A DNA stretch of 64,000 nucleotides from Phyllostachys edulis (GCA_036346405.1 CM070563.1:29770816-29834815), one strand, 5' to 3'; numbered from the stretch's first letter, positions 46,601 through 57,600 are shown. Notes: a model not told the origin generated them from the sequence alone. Numbers and translations: made by a program.

Positions 46601-49600
46601 TCATTAGCATTTAATGGTTGTCTTAGCCGCACTAATGCTCCACTTACATGTGGACCCAAGCCACTTAAACCCCCCACCCTTTTCACGTAGACAACTCAAA
46701 CATAACTAGGATTAATTTGGACCCTTGAATGCGTAATCAACGATCCAGATTCAGTGAGCGGATCGGTCCATCCGAACGCGCCACGAATAGTGATCGTCCG
46801 ATGAAAAAATCAACGGACCTGATCAATTGGGCCACTCGGATCGTCTGAACGTGCCACAATTATGGACCGTGTGATGCGAAAGGAACGATCAGGATCAACT
46901 GGGTCGTTCGGACCGTCCGAACGCGCCATGATTGTGGATCGTTGGATCTTAATCCAACGGCTCATGAGCATGGTCCGAACGTTCACGTGCGCACGCGCCT
47001 CGCAGCGTTTCGCTAACAAAGCGGACCCACTTGTCAGCTCAACCCTCAGTAAGAAAATCGGTAAATACTTTAGAAAATCCAAAAGGTATTAATCTGCACA
47101 CTGAAAATATGAATAACTTTAAAAATACATAACTAATTCTCCTCAACTCCAAAATGGATGAAACCAATTCCGATAATTTTCATTTTTGATGAACTTTATT
47201 ATGAAACTAGTTTCAAACCTTTCTCTATAGCATAAATTATTATTTTGGAGAGTGGTCCATAAACTTATTATTTTTACAATAGGAAAAGGCTGTTAACTTG
47301 GAAAATGCATCACTAATTCTTGAAAACTGCAAATGAGTTAAACCCAAATGTTTTGGACTTATAAAAATATTCCCTATTTATCCATATAATCCTTGTATCC
47401 CCTACTATTTTGCAAATTTTGGCCAAATTATTAAATTACTTGAACTTGAACCTATTGAAATCTAATTTTCAAATAGCCATAACTCTCACACACTAACTCC
47501 AATTGGAATAAATCTTTCACCTGTGTTCATCTAAAATCATGAACTAGCCACTATAGAAGAATCATGCATTTTTTGAGCACTTTGATTTTTGAAGTTGTAA
47601 CACCCTGGCCCAAAATCCGCTCAATGCCCAAATTTCACCGTATGGGCGGACCAGCAGACACATACCAAAGCCACTTACACTTTCGTCCTCGCGTGTAAAA
47701 GGGTTAACCCGAGGTGCTATGTTTGGACCCAACAGCATTATATACTAGTACAACTCACTTTAGACAAGCAATGTGGGACTAATCCCACCACACAACTCCT
47801 CATGGGCCACATGGGCGCATCTGAGTAGGCCGAGGTATTACATTCACCCCCTTAAGGGTGGCGCCCTCGCAAACACACCGCATCTGTGCAAATGCCCAGA
47901 ACCACCCCTCGGTACACGCCCGTCGCCCAAAGGTCAGACATATGCCATGTCGTGTGTCCACCGGGACCACACGCGCCATGCGCCATATGCGCCCGCATCC
48001 CTCCGCGCGCGTGCTGCAAATAAGGTTGATGCTCGATACCATCTGTAACACCTGGCCCAAAATCCGCTCAATGCCCAAACCCACCGTAGTGGGACTCCAG
48101 CACACATAGCACCCACTTATACTTTCGTCCTCGCCGTGTAAAAGGGTTAACCCGGAGGTGCTATGTTTGGACCCAACAGCATTATATACTAGTACAACTC
48201 ACTTTAGACAAGCAATGTGGGACTAATCCCACCACACAACTCCTCATGGGCCACATGGGCCGCATACGAGTAGGCCGAGGTATTACAGAAGTATTTCTCG
48301 GTGTTTATCGATATCATTATTTCTCTAGATTCCGGAGAAATCAATATTGACTCCTACGCTACTGAGAGTGAGCAGCTAAGTTACCAGCAAGGCAAGCATC
48401 ATTTGAACTTTCTTTTGCATCATATTTGATCCCAGATTTGTTAAGTTAGTGCAATGATAATTGCTTGCATGCTATTTTGATAATGTCGCTATTTTTGTGA
48501 TGTGTAGTTAGCTATATCCTAAATCATGAGGTTATCCTTCAATTATTCCAGCACCACATGCTTAAGTTAGGGTGTGTGAATTATATTGTTCGAGTTTGCT
48601 TAGCCATGCCAGTCTAGAACGGTAGATTGATTGTCGGGATTAATCCGACAATTTTAGGAAACATACACCTTCTTATATTCTTTTTGAGCCAGATCTTCGT
48701 ATCTATTTTGTGAACTAAATTTTATCATTTTAAATGAGTTTTGGGGTCTAGAAAAGTGTTGGCTAGTGATGGTGCCTTCGTGCACGAGATTTGGTTATGT
48801 GGATGTCTTGTCCGGACCATTAAGGACCGAACTTTGGTGACGTCGTTGATTCAAGTACACTCGTGCTACCACATATGGGATATGGGTGATGTATGGTTAA
48901 GTAGGGGAAAGGTTTTATTGTGTTAAGTCTCATGGGGGTGTAAGGACATAGCGACCGTGAAATCCTATGTTCCTTAGGAACCAATGTAATTTTTCTATAG
49001 AGTGCAAGAGATGCACCATTTTTCTTTTTGTACATTGCATCGGTATTTCCAATACAACGTGTGAGCCCCCTAGCAATTGCTATCAGATGCTTCTACTAGG
49101 AAAGGAACCATCTCACATGGGGGACTTAGATCAATAGGGTCTTCTTGCTGAAAATGATCGTATCTCGATTCTCCCTGGCCAACACACCAAAAGAAGTGTG
49201 TTAATTTCGGTGGCTTATGGGATAATCGAGTCATGTGGGTAAAGTAGTACACCTCTGCAAAGATAAATCTATTCGAATAGCCGTGTCCACGGTTATGACA
49301 ACCGCTTGAGTTCGGGAGTTACTATTGTTAGACTATGTATTTAAAATGCAGGTACTTTTGGTTCGGCATGAATGGGATGTTCATGCAATTTGTTGTATCA
49401 AAGTGGGCAGCCACTTTGCTATTGTTTGATTCTTTTGTTATTCAATTTATCACTTATTCACATGCTTTACTTCTACTTCAAATCTGTTTACAAAATGGCA
49501 TTGAAAAACTAGTATATGTAGGTTATTAAAATTGTTGTGTCTTTCGCAAAACTAAGCCAATATGAGCTATCCTTTGGAACAACCCCTATGCATAACTAAT

Positions 49601-50455
49601 TTTTATTTGCGTAAAACTTGCGAGTACAACTTTGTACTCAATCTGGTTGCTACAATTTCAGGTGAGGAAGAATGTGAGCCCGATGAGCTAGTTAGCGTCG
49701 ATTTAGACGACGCTAACGAGTAGTGCTATTATTTAACTCCCAGTCGGTTGCCGATGGGTATTGGGCGTACCATGCTGGATATTTTGGTTTATTTACTTGC
49801 TTTCGCTGTCACTTTATGTTCTCTTTTGATTATGGCCGACCGAGCGATTGTAATAGATGTAGACTTGAACTATTATGTTGTATGTCTTTTGGAACTTGAA
49901 TGTATGATTGTTGTATGGATATGATCAATTCTTTATGTGAGTTTGGGGCATGTTGGTCGCTGATCTTGGGAGCCAACATGATCTCATGCTCGCTGTTTGT
50001 GGATTCTGATCTAACTCGCTAAGTGTGGTCTTTGATTGTTTAGAGAACTGATAATCATGCAGTACTTGCAGAGAAACGGTTTGCATGATCACCGGGGCTC
50101 TAGTTTCAACAAAGAACTCTCATTTAGATGGAGTTAATTTGGAATCCATTAACTTGGAATCCCAGAGTTATCTCCTTAAGTTCGGGCAAGTCTCGGTCTT
50201 ACGAAAATAACCCAGGGGCTCCCACAAGGGTGACAAGGAAATGATAATCCAACAATCAAAATTGGCTATACAAAGGAATTGGAATAACTAGGAATTTAAA
50301 ATAACTGAATAGAATTATGCATGTAACATTATTTAAAACATAATTAAATAATTTAAAATAGTGGGATCAACATGATCAATGGTATAACTTGCCTTGCTCG
50401 AAGTCCTGATAATCTAACTCCTTAGAAGGGTCAAACTCTCTAGAGTCGTCGAAAT
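43654..50455 (-). CDS. Predicted spliced acidic tail, Tekay-E LTR (intron holds insertion F)
   Basis: On the - strand, exon 50455-50393 follows an acceptor (gtatag) and ends at AAG|GCAAGT. Exon 43694-43654 follows ttttag. Joined in phase they read 'DFDDSREFDPSKELDYQDFEQ' in two parts with 'GEELYQDSEDLND' and TAG. The phase and the Gln-Gly-Glu joint equal those of Tekay-B, although the peptide differs. Insertion F (44725-50228) lies in the intron. Confidence 0.5.
45290..46960. repeat. Dispersed GGACCGTCCGAACGCGCCA-type repeats in insertion F
   Basis: Words like 'cggaccgtccgaaca' and 'cggaccatccgaacacgcca' followed by 'tggatcgttggat' occur twice at 45335-45450. Three copies lie at 46768-46960. 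Each is preceded by 'gatcaaytgggtcgtt'. These look like promoter-region repeats of a long LTR. Confidence 0.75.
47596..48287 (-). mobile_element. TRIM element inside insertion F
   Basis: This miniature LTR retrotransposon is 692 bp in total: direct LTRs 47596-47842 and 48044-48287 (about 245 bp, near-identical) around a 201 bp core, flanked by GAAGT (47591-47595 and 48288-48292). Ends are TGTAAYACC...GGTGTTACA. On the - strand a primer site TGGTATCGAGCATC follows the 5' LTR (48028-48041) and a polypurine tract AAGGGGGTGAA precedes the 3' LTR (47843-47853). It has no coding capacity, so it depends on proteins from other elements. I see no 5S-like sequence, so it is not of the Cassandra type. 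Confidence 0.92.
48329..49723 (+). CDS. Predicted spliced acidic tail, insertion F
   Basis: Exon 48329-48391 follows ttctctag and ends AAG|GCAAGC. Exon 49662-49723 follows caatttcag. Joined in phase they read 'SGEINIDSYATESEQLSYQQ' then 'GEEECEPDELVSVDLDDANE' and TAG at 49721-49723. Gln-Gly-Glu spans the joint as in Tekay-B, -D and -E. A related box (49741-49757) follows the stop. The TRIM lies upstream of the first exon. Confidence 0.5.
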
Positions 50456-51824
50456 CTATACGCAAAAATACGATAAATTCAAATAATACTCAAATAAATT
50501 CAAATGAATATTCAAATTAACTCCAAATTAAATAATTTTAATTTAGTTAGCTATATCTTGAATTTATATGAATTTAGAAATTTTAATCACCTAAATCAGA
50601 GTTCGTATAAAGAAATACGAGCTCCTAGAAGTTTAAATATAAAGAAAACCCTGATTTCAGATTTTATTGAATTTCCCGAATTATTTTTCTAAAAAAAATT
50701 CGGTTTATTGCGCAAGCTGATGTCAACACTCAGAAAATCCGATTTTTGGCCGAATTCTTTTTCTATTGGAAATCTTTTGTATCTACGATAGGTGGGCCCA
50801 TCAGTCAATGGCGTGAGCCAATTGGTGGTCAACGATCCATCAGTAGACGGGCTTACTTCTGCTGAAGGGTAGAACCAATGGCGCAAGTGCCACGTCTGTT
50901 GACTCGGCCAAAGACAAGCGATCAAGGTCGCACTGACATGGGCTCTCGGTGGCGCCTATGTGGGTGGGCCACATAAGCCCGTGAATGGCGGAGCTCCGGT
51001 GACGAGCTTGCTGGCGCTCTGCGCCACAGAGAGCTTCGAGGGTGGGTGCAATTGCGAGAGGGGGTCAAGGCGAACCTAGTGCTTACCACTACAGCGGCGG
51101 AGCATGACAGAGAGGTCGTCGGTATCAAGATTTAGCGGCGGTGGTTTTACGTCTCTGACGAAGATGGCGCTGCGGGGGTTCCCCGGTGAAGTGAGTGCGC
51201 GCACGGTGAAGGCGACGTCGAGGCGATGCCGAAGAGGTGGTCAGGGTCATCGAGGGACACTTGACAGTGCTAGAGAAGACAAAAAACGAAGCTTCAGTGA
51301 TTGTCGAAGAAACTCAACATTACAGCGATTGGAGAGCGGAGAAGATGGGGGACTTGACGCGTGGGATTGCGGGGTGGGTGGCACACCCGAGGCGCACTTT
51401 AATAGTGGCTGGGGAGGCTTGAATCACCGTGACACACACAAAGGTCCGCGGAAGTTACCGACGGAATTAGGGCAATCAAGGCCGGGGATGGAGGGGATAA
51501 TGGTGGTAATAGGCCGGGGATTGAAGGGAGATTTCAATGCGTGCGTTAATTCGGGGATTAAATGAAGATTTTGCCAAATACGGGAGCTTCTCAAATCGTG
51601 TCCATGGCAGACTACGCGGGCGAGAGAGGAAAGCGCCGCAGAGAAGGAAGGAGGGAGACGACGGTGTTGAGCGGGCCCCACAAGGCAGTGAAAGAAGAAA
51701 AAGGAAAGGAGAGGGAGAGGCTGTGTCGGGACCCAAAAATACAATTGGACAAACTAAAACTCTAGCGAACTTAGCTGCTAAGGTAGCCTCCACAACCATG
51801 ACGGTGCTCCTGCCTACTGTAGAC

Positions 51825-52523
51825 CTAGAAGTGAGCTGGCATCCCCGCGAACTGGTCCTGATGCCTCGGGACTGGTGCAACAGGGGCAGGTGTCTTGGGT
51901 GCGGGCTCAGCTGGCTCCTCTAGAACCTCCTCTGGATCTTCGCCTGGATCTTCTTCGGAATCCTCATCTGGTTCTTCTGGATCTTCAGGATCTTCCTCCT
52001 CAGGCTCGTGTTGACCATAGAGGGCTTCTTCTAGAATGGAGATCCTCTCTTTGGCTCTTTCCAAGATCTCATAGGCGCACTCCAGCTCGATGGCGACCAA
52101 CTCCAGTGGCTCCTCCTAAGCAGCTGCGAACTAGGCAAGGTGCACCACTGTGGCATTGCCTTCTCCACTTGTGGATGGGTAGCGTGCTGGTTGATCCACG
52201 GCTGCAGCTCTGGGATGGTAATGGAAGACGGTATTCTGCAACTCTCGTGCGTAGATGTGGCAAATTCTGAGGATGGCAAGGCGTGATGACTCTTGAATTC
52301 CTTGCGCGAAGATGATCCTTCTGATGGAGATGTTCAATGGCTGTCTGGCTTTAGTGTTCTTCCTGGCGTAGACTGTCAGACAATAGATCACTCCACAATC
52401 TCGGCTGTTTATCATCCATTCGTTGCCACGATACGTGGGACGATCAAAGCCTCCAAGTACCAGCAACAGCTTCCACAGCTCTGCGGCAAGTCCGCCTTTG
52501 TGCTCATTGTAGGTATGAAGCAT
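51825..52523 (-). pseudogene. Tekay-D ORF0
   Basis: Two frames cover it. The first (52523-52131) has 'LWKLLLVLGGFDRPTYRGNE', 'FAQGIQESSRLAILRICHIY' and 'LQNTVFHYHPR', matching the Tekay-A and -B blocks in order. The second (52100-51825) is 'LECAYEILERAKERISILEE', a heptad-like helix, followed by a tail with Glu/Asp/Pro repeats (EEEDPEDPEEPDEDSEEDPG) and a Pro/Ala-rich end. One frameshift near 52125 separates them. This is the best preserved ORF0 here. Function unknown. Confidence 0.68.
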
Positions 52524-52737
52524 CTGTCAAGACAGACAAGAGGATGGAAACCAAGTTAAAACAGTGGGGACAGGAAAATATTCTAGCAATAGTTGAGTCA
52601 AGAGAGACATGAGAGGAGTTAAGCAATTCATTTAATCTTGCAAGTTAATTTATCTTTAGAAAATAATTTGGACTCTCTAAGACGGCCGATCTAACTAAGG
52701 TCAAGACCTATAGTCAGTATGGCTCTGATACCACCTC

Positions 52738-55700
52738 TGTTGGGACCGAAAAATACAATTCTGGACCCTCTGTGTATAATGCACTAGTCCAGGATCACGC
52801 TAGTGCACACAGTATCAACACAAGTGAATATCGATCCACACAAGCGGTTAATAACATAAACGTATAATTTGATTAACAAACAAGGGTTTTGACCTTATGG
52901 TTGAGTTTACAATTATTAAACCACACAGAGCTGACAAAGAAAATAAATAGCAGCGGAAACAGAAACGGTAGCGGCATCCCATCAATTCACCATAGGCAAC
53001 CGATTGGGATCAAGACCCTACGATCAAGCACCTTCGATGAACTCCTCCTCGAAAGCAGGCGATGACTCCTCCTCTCCTGTTGCATATTTTACAACAAGCA
53101 TGAGTACACAATCGTACTCGCAATTCATACCACAGAAATGCAATTATACATGATGGCTTATTCCAAAGGAATGGCTTCTATGACTCTTTTGCAGAAATAC
53201 AGCATTTGCAGTTTGAATACAAGTAATAGATTGAAAGCATAATTCAAAACAAATAGACAATAATAATTTAACAGTTTTATTTCACAAAGACACATAGCCT
53301 AATCAAGTTATTCACATAGCCATATGACTTAAGTCACACAGCTCCCTTCCCAAGATTTTCATGAAAAATCTACCCCTCGTGTGAAATCCCCGAGCATGTC
53401 CATGACCGCGGACGCAGCTATTCGAATAGATTGATTTAACACTCTGTAGAGTTTGTACACTTTACCCACACGATACAACTAGTGTGGCTAGCAATAATCG
53501 TAACAAAACGTTTCAGAAACTTCATCTCAAGCATTGATACTCCCGATGTGCTTTACGCCAGACTACCCCTCATAGGAAGTAAGTCTGACACACATCGTTG
53601 GATAGGGACACGGCGAACCGCCCCATGATGCAACTACCTGGTAGCACACCTCCACCCATGCTACACAGCCTAACCTACTTCCCGAGTACCAATGTCAAGA
53701 ATCCATAACTTAATAAGTTAGGCCCGTCCCATTAGGCATGTGGTTGTACGAGAGGCTCAGTTCAATGGCGCACAAAGATAAGTCCTTAATTGACCAAGGC
53801 AAGACTTCCAATGTACTACGAATCCCTACGCACACAGGATATTAAGCCCATGCACACAACTCCACCAAAAGTAGCACAGTATCCACTACTTGCCCCAGTC
53901 TAAATCCTTTCCTACCCTGTTGGTTAAGTGCATCATATGCCATCAACGAGTAATAGCACATAGTACACACAGTTTTTATCACATTGTTCCATAGTCACTT
54001 AGTCAAGTTTATATTTGCAACTTACATGAGATGATGACTCGTAGCATGGCTAAGCAATTAAATCGTATCTAACCAACCCATGTTGGTAATATCATAGCAC
54101 CAACTAAATATGAACCAATCTAGGGTGACAAAAGATTATGACATAACAACGAATCAAGGTGGGTGTAACAAATTGGACACTAGCCATACCCAAAAGCATT
54201 CAAATACATACTTAAAGTAAATGCAATAATTTGAATCAAAGTACTTTGAAAACTAGGTTCAATATGATCAAAGGTATAACTTGCCTTGGAAAAGGTCTTG
54301 GCATTGATCTTGGTCTCGAGGTGCTTTTTCTTCTTCAAATCTTCCCGAGGTATCAACATCTACTCGCAAACAAAACAAACTAACAAAACAAAATATATAA
54401 ATAACAGAGGCAAAACAAACTCCAAAAATTATATAAAATTCTTAGATAAATATATCTCAAATTTAGATAAATTTAGAAATTTGAATGAGCTCAAACGGAG
54501 TTCGGATGCAAAAGATATGAGCTTGGGAAGTTTGAATTTGAAGAAAAACCTAATTTTGGATTATCCGAATTATCTTTCAAAAGAAAATCGGAATAATGAC
54601 GTCGGCTGACGTCAATGAAGAGATTTTCCGAAAATAAAAGAAATTAAAAAGAATTTTTGACACGTGGGACCCACACGTCAGACTCATGGCTCACGGTAGA
54701 CTATGTCTACCGAGCCACGAGATCCAGAGCTGGCTTGGCTCACCACGTCAGATCAATGGCAACCAGCACAGGGCCCAAAGGCCTCCAGCGAACGGCGGAT
54801 CGCCGACAAGAGTGAATGGTACCAACGGAGAGCTCTCGCTATTGCGCACCTTCTGGTACTGGTTTGGGCACAAGACGGCATCGAAGTTGGCCAGCGGCGA
54901 GCGTTGAGCGGCGGAGCAGATTTGATTTTGTCAAACGAGGCCTCCGGTGAGGTATTGACGGCGTGAAAGGTCTCTGGAGGTAGAGGGTGCGACGCTGAAC
55001 ACGGCGATGAAGACCACGAGCTCAGGGCGATGACGATGGCAGCGGAATTGGAGAAAAACCACGGCGACGACAAAACCCTAAAAGTTGAATTAGCGGCGAC
55101 GCTGAAGCTCTCAGGTGGAATTGAGCTAGGGTTTCGGATGCGGAGGTCCTGGCGATCCTCGAGGGCTATTTATAGGGGCTTAGGTGGCACAGATCTGGAA
55201 ACCCCCAAAAGAGTCCGAAGCGGCCACGAGAAAGAACTCCCGAATTGGAAGGGATAGAATCTAATTTGGTGACGTTTGATTGCAGATTCGAACATGGAAT
55301 AGCAAGAGATAGGATTTGGTGACAAAATCCGAGACAGTTTAGTTGAGATTTTCTCCATTGTCGTTACGAGCTCGGAGATTGGCAATGGCGGACTCGGCGC
55401 TGGCTCACGCGCGAGGAAGGAGGGTGTGAGGACGACGAAGATCTTGGCTCCCCCCACGAGAGAGAGAAAAAGGTGGGCCCAAAAGTCGGGAGGCAGGCGC
55501 AGACGCTTGCCAAGGCGTTCTTGGTCAAGACGGATTAGGCCAAAATGAATAGAGATGGGCCGTGTGAAGGAAGATTCAGCCCAAACTATTATATAAGATT
55601 TTAAATAGTTTTTATTTTTAGAAAAAATACCAAAAATTCAAATAAGAAATAGAAAATAGCAAATGAACTTGGAAAAATTCTAGAAAAATCTAGAAAATAT

Positions 55701-55891
55701 ATCCAAGCACATAGAACCCAAATAAAATAGTTTTGACCAATGTTTGTGTTGACTTTAATCATATTAAATTATTTTGATGTACAAAGTCCAAGTTAAGTTT
55801 TTGAATTAAATTCAGATAAAATCCAAATGGTGAATTTTCTCCTACTAACTATTTAAAAGACTTTTAAAGCTTTGAAAATTGGGATGTTACA
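52738..55891 (-). repeat. Tekay-D right LTR (5' LTR)
   Basis: In element sense it reads TGTAACATCC...GGTCCCAACA. A TATA motif (CTATAAATAG) lies at 55166-55177 on the - strand, followed by a GC-rich leader (54660-55130). Small acidic exons lie at 54359-54285 and 53076-53024, and a conserved box at 53008-52988. Confidence 0.88.
53024..54359 (-). CDS. Predicted spliced acidic tail, Tekay-D LTR
   Basis: On the - strand, exon 54359-54285 (after gagtag) ends CAAG|GCAAGT; exon 53076-53024 follows caacag. In phase they read 'VDTSGRFEEEKAPRDQDQ', 'CQDLFQ' and 'GEEESSPAFEEEFIEGA' with TGA at 53026-53024. The Gln-Gly-Glu joint matches the other three families. Confidence 0.5.
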
Positions 55892-56301
55892 GGCTGACGG
55901 GTGGTCTCCGCATGTCAGCGAGAGAGGGCGCGAGGAGCACACAGTGGAGCGCGCCGAGTGGGCTACGCGCGTGAAGGAACAGGGTTGGGCCAAAGAGGTT
56001 TCAGCCCAAAGCCAAATTCAGGATTTCAATTGATTTAACATTTTACTTAATCTTCTTAATTCAACAAGGCTTTAGAAAATAGCAAATAAAATCCAAAAAT
56101 TATGAGAAAATTCAAAAAAATTCTCTAAGGCATTTTGGATTTAAATAAAATGTTTCCAACTTATATTTGGTATTTAATTTTGCAAATAAATTTGTTTTGG
56201 CTTTGAAATAATTTAGGAAAAGGCTTTTAAATTATCAAAAAATTCCACAAAAATAATTAAAATTTTATTTTCAACTGGAAATGGAAATTCAAGCTATTAC
56301 A

Positions 56302-56315
56302 AACCTACCCCCCTT
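56302..56315 (-). other. Polypurine tract of Tekay-E
   Basis: AAGGGGGGTAGGTT on the - strand abuts the left LTR, identical to Tekay-A. Confidence 0.85.
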
Positions 56316-56319
56316 AAAG

Positions 56320-57600
56320 GGAATCTTGACCCCAAGATTCAGACTTGGTCAGCAAAAAGGTGGGGATACTCGGCTTTCAAATCTTATTTTCGCTCCTAGG
56401 TGGCTTCTTCTTCTAAATGATTACTCCACTGGACCTTGCATGAACGTATGATTTTACTTCTGGTGATGCATTCTGCCACATCAAGGATCTTGACTGGTTG
56501 CTCTACGTAGGTGAGATCTTCTTCAAGATCGATGCTTTCAAGCGGTGTTTCTTCTGATGGCACTCTAAGACATTTCTTCAATTGTGAAACATGGAAGACG
56601 TCGTGTACTGCAGACAGAGATGCCAGCAGCTCTAACTGGTAAGCGACTTCACCTCTTCTTGCCAATATCTTGTAAGGTCCCACAAATCTGAGTGCGAGTT
56701 TTCCTTTTGTCCGGAATTTTTTTACCCCTCTAAGTGGAGTAACTCTGAGATAGACAAAATCTCCTATCTCAAAGGATAATTCTCTCCAACGGTTATCAGC
56801 ATAACTCTTTCGTCGGGATTGGGTCACTTTTTGGCATTCCTTTATTGCTTTTACCTTACTTTCAACTTCTTTGATCAACTCCGGTCCAAAGAACTGATGT
56901 TCTCCCACTTGATCCCAAAGAAGAAGAGTTCTACACTTTCTGTCATACAATGCTTCAAATGGAGACATTTGCACACTGGCTTGGTAGCTGTTGTTATACG
57001 AGAATTCTACATAGGCTAGATTCTTGTCCCAACTTCTTCCATGATCTATAGCACAGGCTCGAAGCATGTCTTCTAGAATCTGGTTCACATGTTCTGTCTG
57101 GCCATTAGTTTGGGGGTGATATGCTGTACTGAAGTTGAGTCTGGTTCCCAAGGCTTCATGTAGGCTCTGCCAAAACCTTGATGTAAACTACAAACCCCTA
57201 TCGGATACGATCTTCTTGGGTACTCCATGTAGACAGACAATCCTGGCCATGTATAGCTCTGCTAACTTGCTGCTTCTGTAGGTGGTCTTGACTAGAATAA
57301 AGTGATCCAGTTTAGTCAACCAGTCAATTATTACCCAAATTGAATCACATCCTGATTGGGTCCTAAGAAGTCCGGTGATGAAATCCATGCCAATTCCGTC
57401 TCACTTCCATTTAGGAATTAGTAAGGGTTGCAGCAAACCAATGGGCCTTTGATGTTCTGCCTTCACTCTTTGGCATACATCGCAACATGCAACAAACTTA
57501 GCGATTTCCCACTTTATGCTGACCCACCAATATTTTTCCTTCAGATCCTGGTACATCTTGGTACTTCTGGGATAGATAGAATAAGGTGATTCATGTGCCT
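56320..57600 (-). pseudogene. Tekay-E integrase with chromodomain
   Basis: The - strand shows the finger residues 'CCDVCQRVK' near 57495-57465. The core start 'MDFITGL' is at 57388, with the first Asp in 'VIIDWLTK' and the second in 'KKIVSDRGL', followed by a TAG (near 57190). The third catalytic residue lies in 'QTNGQTEHVNQILEDMLRAC' (57110-57055). Then come 'RFVGPYKILARRGEVAYQLE' and 'VQWSNHLEEEAT', followed by TAG at 56396 where Trp is expected. All three catalytic regions are visible; only stops and one frame break inactivate it. It is the best integrase in the window. Confidence 0.88.

Larger units (their letters stand above)
44725..50228 (+). mobile_element. Insertion F, solo-LTR-like, in Tekay-E LTR
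   Basis: GGTGA flanks it on both sides (44720-44724 and 50229-50233), and removing it restores 'ctatggtgacaagg', the sequence seen in the Tekay-A LTRs. It starts TGTCACATCC and ends CTCCCACAAG, so the right end lacks the usual CA by two bases. Without the TRIM it is about 4.8 kb, long for one LTR. A word related to GGACCGTCCGAACGCGCCA is repeated at 45338-45430 and 46768-46930, so part may be duplicated or another insertion. It has leader, small exons and conserved box as in the Tekay LTRs, but no gag-pol. Confidence 0.6.
51724..55891 (-). mobile_element. Tekay-D, deletion derivative in Tekay-E LTR
   Basis: GGCTG flanks it (51719-51723 and 55892-55896). The right LTR is complete (52738-55891, 3154 bp, TGTTGGGACC...GGATGTTACA). 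The left LTR is reduced to its first 23 bases (51724-51746, TGTCGGGACC...) and then runs straight into ORF0 sequence. Primer site TGGTATCAGAGCC lies at 52721-52733 on the - strand. Gag-pol and most of one LTR were lost after insertion, since the target duplication is intact. Confidence 0.88.
43420..56301 (-). repeat. Tekay-E left LTR (3' LTR), interrupted twice
   Basis: Own sequence is 43420-44724, 50229-51723 and 55892-56301, about 3.2 kb in total, close to Tekay-A and -B. The first 220 bases match the right LTR start at 63710. It reads TGTCAAACCC at the left and CTATTACA at the right end. Both interruptions are bounded by 5 bp duplications. Confidence 0.88.

Noticed and set aside
47596..48287. 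Cassandra-type TRIM with 5S rRNA promoter
   Set aside because: I find no 5S-like internal control region in its LTRs.
51104..51923. Frames of 106-153 codons near 51.1-51.9 kb
   Set aside because: Leader part of the Tekay-E LTR and the junction with Tekay-D; frames cross the insertion boundary at 51724, so they cannot be original genes.
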